Shown piece after piece: positions 1-5,379 of a DNA stretch of 20,332 nt. Under the pieces are notes generated by a model. The model saw nothing but the letters and a program-made list of their open reading frames with translations. It made no database searches and had not been told where the DNA came from. A program made the translations under genes and the position numbers. Numbering within the stretch: position 1 is the stretch's first letter; every line of letters starts with the position of its first letter. The stretch comes from Onstottus_A sp049273835 (lineage in GTDB: Bacteria; Acidobacteriota; Blastocatellia; UBA7656). The stretch covers positions 1 through 20,332 of the forward strand of contig JBASRM010000548.1 in NCBI GenBank assembly GCA_049273835.1. The letters run 5' to 3'.

Positions 1-206
1 AGCTAAAGCTTGAACTCCAGAACGTAACTCAGACGCAAGCTAAAGCTTGAACTCAGAACGTAACTCAGACGCAAGCTAAAGCTTGAACTCCAGAACGTAA
101 CTCAGACTCAAGCTAAAGCTTGAACTCAGAACGTAACTCAGACGCAAGCTAAAGCTTGAACTCAGAACGCAACTCAGACGCAAGCTAAAGCTTGAACTCA
201 GAACGG
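1..206. repeat. Tandem 36/37-bp direct repeat array
   Basis: Five contiguous copies start at 1, 38, 74, 111 and 147 (lengths 37, 36, 37, 36, 36), followed by a partial copy at 183-206. The array touches the window edge and may extend beyond it. Each unit carries the near-palindrome AGCTAAAGCTT (with a HindIII site) and two related 12-mers, AACTCAGAACGT and AACTCAGACGCA, so the unit looks like three 12-bp modules. Copies 1 and 3 have one extra C. There are no spacers, so this is not CRISPR. Stop codons recur, so it is unlikely to be coding. It lies just upstream of the promoter of the PQQ protein gene. Confidence 0.9.
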
Positions 207-231
207 TTGAACTCAGAACGCAAGCTCCAAC

Positions 232-260
232 TTGGCGGTTCACTTCCGCCCGGATAGAAT
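232..260 (+). promoter_or_regulatory. Candidate sigma-70 promoter of the PQQ protein gene
   Basis: TTGGCG (232-237), a 17-bp spacer and TAGAAT (255-260) fit a -35/-10 pair. The spacer carries an inverted repeat GGCGG-N7-CCGCC (234-238/246-250), which could be an operator. The predicted start site (about 266-268) is only a few bases before the ATG at 270, where no Shine-Dalgarno is visible. A nearly leaderless transcript is therefore possible. Prediction by eye only. Confidence 0.35.
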
Positions 261-269
261 TCGTTTTAG

Positions 270-1586
270 ATGAGGATCAGTATTAATCCGCAGTTCCGTG
301 CAAGCATTCTCGCAAGCATTCTCGCAAGCATTCTCGCAAGCATTCTCGCAAGCATTCTCGCAAGCATTCTCGCAAGCATTCTCGCCCTTATCTTTCTCGT
401 GCCCTCGCTTGCGCAGACACAATCCAGTCCTACCCCGGAAGGCGGCCAGACGAAGAAGGAAAAAAAGGCAGAAGCCAAACGCAAAGGCGGTCTTGTAGCT
501 GAGCAAGAGGCGCGAACGGAGCCAGGGGCTATTTCGACATCGCAGCTTGCGCTGCCGTTCAAGCGAGCCTGGCAGTACCTGACTGACGGCGCGACTTCGT
601 TTGCTCCCGCAGTTGATGACGCGCGAATTTACCTGCCTCTGGCGGGAGGCCGTGTAGTGTGCATGGATCGCCAGACCGGAACGTCGCTTTGGACTGGCGA
701 GCTCGGTGGAGTGATTACTGCGTCGCCAGCCGCGGGAGAGAGCTCGGTTTACATCTCTACCCATAAGATTGCCGACGACGGATCGGAAGCCGGGGGATCG
801 CTCCGCGCGGTGGATAAAGCGACCGGCTTAACGGTTTGGGTAAAGGATTACCCGCGGCCTTTTGCGTCGCCTCTCGAGTTAGGTGCTGAACGGCTTTATG
901 CCGGGAGTGAGGATGGATCGCTCTACGCGCTTGACCTCAAGAACGGGGATATCGTCTGGAAGGTCGACACTCAAGGCGTAGTCCACAGCCGCGTGCTAGC
1001 TAATGGTGAGATGGTCTACTTTGGAAGTGACGATGGCGGTCTGCGAGCCGTTGAACCTGTTCGCGGACAGTTGCTGTGGAAGTTTCAGGCGGGCGGCAAG
1101 GTCGTCGGTCAGCCCGCAATCGATGAACGCTCGCTCTATTTTGGAGCGGGGGATGGATACCTTTATTCGATAGATCGCGTGACTGGCAAGCTTCGGTGGC
1201 GTTCGCGAACCGGTGCGGCCGTCGAAGCAACACCTGTCGTTGCCGGTGGCCGTGTTCTTGTCGCGTCGTTCGACAACTTTGTTTATGCACTCTCGCGGGC
1301 GACCGGCGACCGAATCTGGAAACGGCGTCTTGAAAATCGGATCGCCTCTGCTCCCATTGTCGAAGGGGATGCGAGCCTGGTCGCTCCACTTCGAGGCGAT
1401 TACGTAGCGGTGCTTCTAAACTCGGACGGACGCCGAGTAAATCTCTTTCAGCTCGAGAAGGACTTCGAGATAGTTGCCGACCCGGTGGTCTTCGGTGAAA
1501 TGCTGGTGGTTGCTACAAACAAAGGTCTGGTGGTAGCTGCTGCTTCACGTCCTGAGGGAAGTCAAACGAGAGCAATAAAGAAATGA
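270..1586 (+). CDS. PQQ-like beta-propeller repeat protein (BamB-like) with repeat-built signal peptide
   Basis: 438 residues. From about residue 85 it consists of repeated blade motifs of the type LYALD-x2-NG-x2-W (for example near residues 115, 215, 255, 300 and 340). These mark a PQQ/pyrrolo-quinoline-like eight-blade propeller as in BamB and outer-membrane assembly scaffolds. The N-terminus is MRISINPQFR, then seven ASIL repeats (residues 11-38), then ALIFLVPSLAQ, a plausible signal peptidase site (SLA|Q). A Lys/Glu-rich linker (residues 58-72) follows. The protein should be exported. PQQ binding itself is not implied, since many family members are structural. The start is the first in-frame ATG; no clear RBS is seen. 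The hydrophobic stretch is far longer than a usual h-region, so it could instead be a membrane anchor. The role is inferred from fold only. Confidence 0.85.
   Translation: MRISINPQFRASILASILASILASILASILASILASILALIFLVPSLAQTQSSPTPEGGQTKKEKKAEAKRKGGLVAEQEARTEPGAISTSQLALPFKRAWQYLTDGATSFAPAVDDARIYLPLAGGRVVCMDRQTGTSLWTGELGGVITASPAAGESSVYISTHKIADDGSEAGGSLRAVDKATGLTVWVKDYPRPFASPLELGAERLYAGSEDGSLYALDLKNGDIVWKVDTQGVVHSRVLANGEMVYFGSDDGGLRAVEPVRGQLLWKFQAGGKVVGQPAIDERSLYFGAGDGYLYSIDRVTGKLRWRSRTGAAVEATPVVAGGRVLVASFDNFVYALSRATGDRIWKRRLENRIASAPIVEGDASLVAPLRGDYVAVLLNSDGRRVNLFQLEKDFEIVADPVVFGEMLVVATNKGLVVAAASRPEGSQTRAIKK
300..383 (+). repeat. Seven perfect 12-bp tandem repeats inside the signal peptide
   Basis: Seven identical contiguous copies of GCAAGCATTCTC, encoding A-S-I-L each time, form the hydrophobic core of the export signal of the surrounding gene. 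Because the unit is four codons, gain or loss of copies keeps the frame. All other frames across it are also open, which creates several spurious ORFs on both strands. The heptamer CGCAAGC is shared with the 36-bp array at 1-206. Confidence 0.95.
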
Positions 1587-2044
1587 GCGAGAAAGCAACA
1601 TCGCCGCCGAGCCAATGAAAAAGTCAATGCCCAAACTTAATCATCAGCACGGCGGCGAGTGATCGGAACTAATCGGGGGGACTAGTCCGAAGGGGGCGGG
1701 GGAGGGGCGACAGAACCAACTCTTATTATTGCTTTAATCGCGGGGGCGACTATTCCATCATCAATTGGTATTCCAAAAGAGGCTCAGGATATGAACTCTC
1801 AGATAGTTGGTGGAGTCTGCGCCCGAAATCGGTTATCAGACCGGCATTTCGCGCACGAGGCCATTGCAGGTTCGGCCAGAATGAAAGAAGCCTTCAAGCT
1901 TCCTGCTCGATATTGACCGACTCGCTAACAAGCACTCGCGTAATGGAAGATTTATTTCATTTTCGTGATGACAACGATTGTCATGCATCGCATACCAGAC
2001 GTTGTCAGTGTCGTAGAAAGCGCGGGGCTTGGCTCGTGCAATTG
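1587..2044. other. Convergent intergenic region with G-rich tract
   Basis: 458 bp between the stop codons of two converging genes. It holds a G-rich run (1675-1707: G6, G5, G5, G4 with loops of 11, 1 and 1 nt) that could form a G-quadruplex. A long-range inverted pair (CGCCGCCG near 1601, CGGCGGCG near 1651) also lies here. No T-tailed terminator is evident. Short open frames on both strands show no recognisable protein, start signal or domain. An open stretch at about 1686-1916 (+) contains a hydrophobic segment (TLIIALIAGA) but no start codon; it may be a decayed gene or chance. Confidence 0.5.
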
Positions 2045-3283
2045 TCATTTCTGAATCGTCTGGGCTTTTGCGCTGTGAAAAACCCGGCACATCCGCTCGA
2101 CGCCGTCGGCAATCGCGGCCGGTGATTCTTTCGAGAATGCCAATCGCAAAGTATTCGCGCCGCTGCCATCGACAAAGAATGGTTCGCCGGGAACATAGGC
2201 GACTCCGCTTTCGATCGCCTCAGGAAGCATCGCGGTCGTATCAGCTCCCAGAGCCAGCTCCATCAAAATGAAAAACCCACCGATAGGCTTGGTCCATCGC
2301 GATCCGGCCGGCGCGAACGCGTTCAGCGCGTTGAGCATCGCTTTGCAGCGAACCTCGTAGAATCTACGAAGCTCAGGAAGCCTGCGGTTGATGAGCCCTT
2401 CGCGAATGGCTTCGCTGACAATTGCCTGGTCGAGCACGCTCGACGACAGGTCTGCGCCTTCCTTGGCCAACTCGACTTTGGAGGCGAGCTCCTCGGGCGC
2501 GCGCAGATACGCGGTGCGTAAGCCAGGTGCGAGCACCTTTGAAAAGGTGCCCAGATAGACCACGCGCTCCGGTCTCAGCGCTGCAAGCGGCAACAGCCGC
2601 GACTCACCCTCCCCAAAGGCCAGATCAAAGTAGGCGTCGTCTTCCACGATCAACAAATCGTGTTCGTCGGCGATCGCGACAAGCTCTTCACGGCGTTCGG
2701 ACGAAAGGGTGACCCCGGATGGGTTTTGAAAATTAGGAATGGTGTAGACACACTTAATCAACCGTCCTTCTGAGCGACAACGATCAATCTTCTCGCGGAG
2801 GTCGCTGGTTACGATGCCGCCGTCATCCTGCCGAACGCCGACCATTTCAGCCCGCGCGTTGTGCAGCGCGATCAGTCCGCCAATGTAGCTGGGAAGCTCG
2901 ACCAGCACGACGTCGCCTGGATCAAGTATAACCCGCGAGATCAGGTCGAGACCTTGCTGCGAACCGGTCGTCATCACTATTTCGGAAGGCGTCGAGCTGG
3001 TGATGCCGCGCGAGCGAAGCATCTCTGCCACCGATTCGACGAGCTCGCCCTGGCCTCGTGTCGGTCCGTATTGAAGCGCGAACCGTCCTCGGTCGCGTAT
3101 CAGCCGGGCCGCGATCATGGCGAGTTCTTCAAGCGGAAATGTTTCAAAACTCGGAGCGCCGGCGGCAAGCGAGATGACTTCCTTCTTGCCAAGGAGCAGA
3201 GTGAGCTTGCGTATCGCGTTTGGTTTCAGACGAGTCCCAAGCTCAGACAGCATTTCTTCGTATTCAGGTTTCGTTTTTAGCAT
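2045..3283 (-). CDS. PLP-dependent aminotransferase, class I/II (LysN/2-aminoadipate type)
   Basis: 412 residues, normal for fold-type I aminotransferases. Visible landmarks are QYGPTRGQGELV (71-82), GSQQGLDLI (107-115) at the phosphate-binding loop, NFQNPSG (184-190) with the PLP-ring Asn, VEDDAYFD (213-220) with the Asp that pairs with the pyridine nitrogen, GTFSKVLAPGLR (245-256) with Schiff-base Lys249, and NTLRLAFS (377-384) with the carboxylate-binding Arg380. This pattern resembles the aminotransferase domain of MocR proteins and 2-aminoadipate/aromatic aminotransferases such as LysN, without the N-terminal wHTH. Substrate cannot be read from sequence. The ATG lies 13 nt after the DUF1573 gene's downstream stop, so the two are probably cotranscribed. 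No strong SD is seen. Confidence 0.92.
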   Translation of the reverse strand: MLKTKPEYEEMLSELGTRLKPNAIRKLTLLLGKKEVISLAAGAPSFETFPLEELAMIAARLIRDRGRFALQYGPTRGQGELVESVAEMLRSRGITSSTPSEIVMTTGSQQGLDLISRVILDPGDVVLVELPSYIGGLIALHNARAEMVGVRQDDGGIVTSDLREKIDRCRSEGRLIKCVYTIPNFQNPSGVTLSSERREELVAIADEHDLLIVEDDAYFDLAFGEGESRLLPLAALRPERVVYLGTFSKVLAPGLRTAYLRAPEELASKVELAKEGADLSSSVLDQAIVSEAIREGLINRRLPELRRFYEVRCKAMLNALNAFAPAGSRWTKPIGGFFILMELALGADTTAMLPEAIESGVAYVPGEPFFVDGSGANTLRLAFSKESPAAIADGVERMCRVFHSAKAQTIQK

Positions 3284-3296
3284 TCGGTGGCCGCGA

Positions 3297-3893
3297 TCAA
3301 CCCTTCACATCAAACGAAAACTGCACGAGGTGAGATGGATCGCCTGGATCGTTGGTTTTAATGGTAACGGATTTTACATGTGGGCCGGGAGACTTGCCCG
3401 TCTCAACTTTGACCTTGATCGTGCCGGCCTGACCAGGCCGGAGGACTTTCGGAAAGTCCACAGTGGTGCACCCTCAGCTTGGAACCACGGATTCGATATT
3501 GAGATTAGCTTGCCCGCCGTTCTTTATCGTGATCGCTCGGATCAGCGTCTTGCCCTGAGGCTGCTTGCCGAAGTCCAATTTCTTGTCCGGCAACACCAGT
3601 TTGGGTGCGTGCGCGTTTGTTGCGGTTGAGGCGGCGGCCGCAGGCTTATCAATGGTCTTGCTTGCACTGTCATCGGCCTTTGGCGGCGGCAATGGAGCTG
3701 GCGCCAGCGGTTGGACCGAAAGAGGCGTGCTCCCATTCGAGGCAACTGGTCCCGGTTGCGGAGCATTGTTGTTGACCTGCGAGCTTGCGTTCGAGCTTGT
3801 GTTCGAGTTTGCCGCACCCGAGCTCTGCTCTGACCCCGAGCACGCCGACAACAGCAACGCAAGGGCGAGCAAGGCGACGCAATACTTGATCAT
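3297..3893 (-). CDS. DUF1573 lipoprotein with in-frame UGA at conserved Cys (candidate selenoprotein)
   Basis: If the UGA is read through, the product is 198 residues. MIKYCVALLALALLLSAC is a lipoprotein signal with lipobox LSAC (Cys18). An Asn/Ser/Ala/Pro-rich linker runs to about residue 105. A DUF1573 immunoglobulin-like domain starts at LVLPDKKLDFGKQPQG. The family motif expected as P-S-C-G-C-T-T reads P-S-TGA-G-C-T-T (TGA at 3474-3476, codon 140). The frame then continues VDFPKVLRPGQAGTIKVKV and onward to TGA at 3297-3299, with no other defect. Conventional gene calling would stop at 3474. Earlier in-frame ATGs at 3905 and 3953 are possible; 3893 gives the most typical lipoprotein signal. 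Alternatives are a recent Cys-to-stop mutation or a base error. It lies between the Smr and aminotransferase genes in an apparent operon. Confidence 0.7.
3424..3459 (-). promoter_or_regulatory. Two adjacent hairpins downstream of the in-frame UGA (SECIS-like candidate)
   Basis: On the mRNA strand, 14 nt after the UGA, a perfect 7-bp stem GGACTTT/AAAGTCC with a 3-nt CCG loop occupies 3459-3443. After one base, a second perfect 7-bp stem CCGGCCT/AGGCCGG with loop GGTC occupies 3441-3424. Bacterial SECIS elements are hairpins just 3' of the UGA, inside the coding region, with a G (often GGU) in the apical loop. The first hairpin is at the right distance (loop 21 nt after the UGA) but has G only third in its loop. 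The second has the GGU loop but lies 39 nt after the UGA. Both also encode ordinary DUF1573 residues. Confidence 0.45.
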
Positions 3894-3988
3894 CGAGCAA
3901 TTCATGGCGATTGATAATTTATCACAAGCGAGCCCGAGGTGTGCAATGTGCAAATAGAGGGGGCGTCAAGTCTAACGCATATACTGAT

Positions 3989-4417
3989 TCAAGCTTCATC
4001 GACGCTTAACGTAACCACTGTCGCTCCCCAACCGCCCGCCTCTGCCGGGGCATCCTGGAAATCAAGGATGTAACTCGATCGCGCCAGAATCGACCGGACC
4101 ATTTCGCGTTGAACGCCAATCCCTTTTCCGTGAATTATGCGAACCCGGCGTATCTGGCGGCGGTGCGCCTCTTCGATGTAGTCCTCAACCACGGCGCGGA
4201 CCTGACGCGGCGGTATCGAGTGTAGGTCGATCACATCCTGGAACGCGACGGTGACTACGTCAGGGAAAGGATTATCGGGATCCAACACTTCGTCCGCGTC
4301 GTCGTCCAGGATTGGCGGTGAAACTTGCAAGTGCGATTGCTTCCCGCGCCGGAATCTACGCCACAGAAATTCGAGAATCACGCCTCCGATGATATGTGCA
4401 ACCGTGTGGTCCCTCAA
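3989..4417 (-). CDS. Smr-domain protein (MutS2 C-terminal-like endonuclease domain)
   Basis: 142 residues. An N-terminal stretch of about 55 residues (a basic segment WRRFRRGKQ, then an acidic DDDADEVLD) precedes a complete Smr domain. Its motifs are IDLHSIPPRQV (63-73, the LDxH-type motif), RRVRIIHGKGIGV (with the HGKG loop) and GGWGATVVTL at the end. Smr domains nick or bind branched or mismatched DNA, or cleave RNA; which applies here cannot be told. The longest frame begins with TTG at 4417 and lacks a clear SD. A GTG at 4381 is an alternative but its GGAGG is too close (1 nt). It is the first gene of a probable operon with the DUF1573 gene, whose in-frame ATG candidates begin 35-95 nt downstream. 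Confidence 0.85.
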   Translation of the reverse strand: MRDHTVAHIIGGVILEFLWRRFRRGKQSHLQVSPPILDDDADEVLDPDNPFPDVVTVAFQDVIDLHSIPPRQVRAVVEDYIEEAHRRQIRRVRIIHGKGIGVQREMVRSILARSSYILDFQDAPAEAGGWGATVVTLSVDEA

Positions 4418-4575
4418 GCTATTGAATCTGCCTCAACCAGTGGCGACTCTAATTGGACCTAACCTTGCCCGGCCATGTGAAAACATGAATAATTCTTTAT
4501 TGAACTTCTTCGCGAAGTGCATAGGCCGTATACAGCACTGGACGCGCGGTCTCTTCTGCGGTCTCTTCGTAAGCT

Positions 4576-5379
4576 ATGACCTTACCGACTATCATCACAA
4601 TTCTTGCCGTCTTGCTGTTGGCCAAGTGCGACGCCACGACTCAGGTTCCCAGAGCAAACAAGAACTATCCTCCTATGATAAGGGACTCAGCGGACCTCAA
4701 GGCGAAAGCCGAGCGTGAGTGGCGACGCATGCTTGACGCCTACGGCGTCCCGCAGACGCCTCCTGATCTTTACCCGATCACCAACACCCCGCGCTCGTTG
4801 CTTGGCGTGTCGGGCGGCATGAAGCTCTTTAGCACAAAACCCGAAGCGGGCGAGGAGTCGCTAGCTCTGCGCGCCGCCATGAAGCTATTTATCGATCGCT
4901 GGCGCGAGCTGCTGGGAGTGGATCCGGAAACAGTTTCGCTCATAAGCACGGACGAGTCGGCGGATGTTAAACGGCTCACCTATCGACAGGCAAATTATGC
5001 ATATCCAATCGCTGGCAATTTCGGCGAGATGGTGGCGGTGATCAGCAAGGATGGAAGACTGCTGCAGCTTGACGATCGGTTTGTGCCCCTCATCGAGCTT
5101 CCTTTAAAGCCTGTTACCGAACGCGAGATAGCCGCAAAAAAAGTTCTGGGCAAAACGTTTAGTTACACCGACATCGCCGGTCGCGAGCAGCGCACACAGA
5201 TCGGCGCTCCCGGCGAAGTAAGCGTCAAACGTCTCGTTGTTCTTCCGATCGAAAAAGGCGACGCCGTCGAAGTCCATCTCGCCTGGGAGCTGGTCGCCGG
5301 AAAATCGCTGTCCTGGACCGTTTACATAGACGCGATCACCGGCGAGGAATTGAGAGTCGTACAAAACTTTCAGACCTGA
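4576..5379 (+). CDS. Secreted protein with PepSY/propeptide-like repeats
   Basis: 267 residues. The N-terminus MTLPTIITILAVLLLAKCDATTQ is an export signal. Cys18 could be lipidated, but Lys at -1 makes the lipobox non-canonical. The body has two related halves: MVAVISKDGRLLQLDDRFVP (about residues 152-171), and near the C-terminus VHLAWELVAGKSLSWTVYID followed by AITGEELRVVQNFQT. The latter resembles the W-x-V-x-VDA-x-TGE end of PepSY/fungalysin-thermolysin propeptide domains. No peptidase catalytic domain follows, so it may be a free-standing inhibitor- or propeptide-like protein. No SD is evident. It ends directly against the next gene, suggesting cotranscription. Family assignment is by motif only. 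Confidence 0.65.
   Translation: MTLPTIITILAVLLLAKCDATTQVPRANKNYPPMIRDSADLKAKAEREWRRMLDAYGVPQTPPDLYPITNTPRSLLGVSGGMKLFSTKPEAGEESLALRAAMKLFIDRWRELLGVDPETVSLISTDESADVKRLTYRQANYAYPIAGNFGEMVAVISKDGRLLQLDDRFVPLIELPLKPVTEREIAAKKVLGKTFSYTDIAGREQRTQIGAPGEVSVKRLVVLPIEKGDAVEVHLAWELVAGKSLSWTVYIDAITGEELRVVQNFQT

Noticed and set aside
1..206. CRISPR array
   Set aside because: The repeat length (36-37 bp) is suggestive, but the copies are contiguous with no unique spacers and no cas genes are nearby.
240..764. Minus-strand ORFs with ENAC or RMLA repeats, and the plus-strand QAFS ORF
   Set aside because: These are shadows of the 12-bp repeat, which is open in all frames. Codon patterns and homology support only the ASIL frame, which leads into the propeller protein.
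1836..2196. Short ORFs in the convergent gap (minus 84 aa, plus 70 aa)
   Set aside because: No domain, no RBS, and they overlap the 3' end of the aminotransferase gene. Composition looks like chance.
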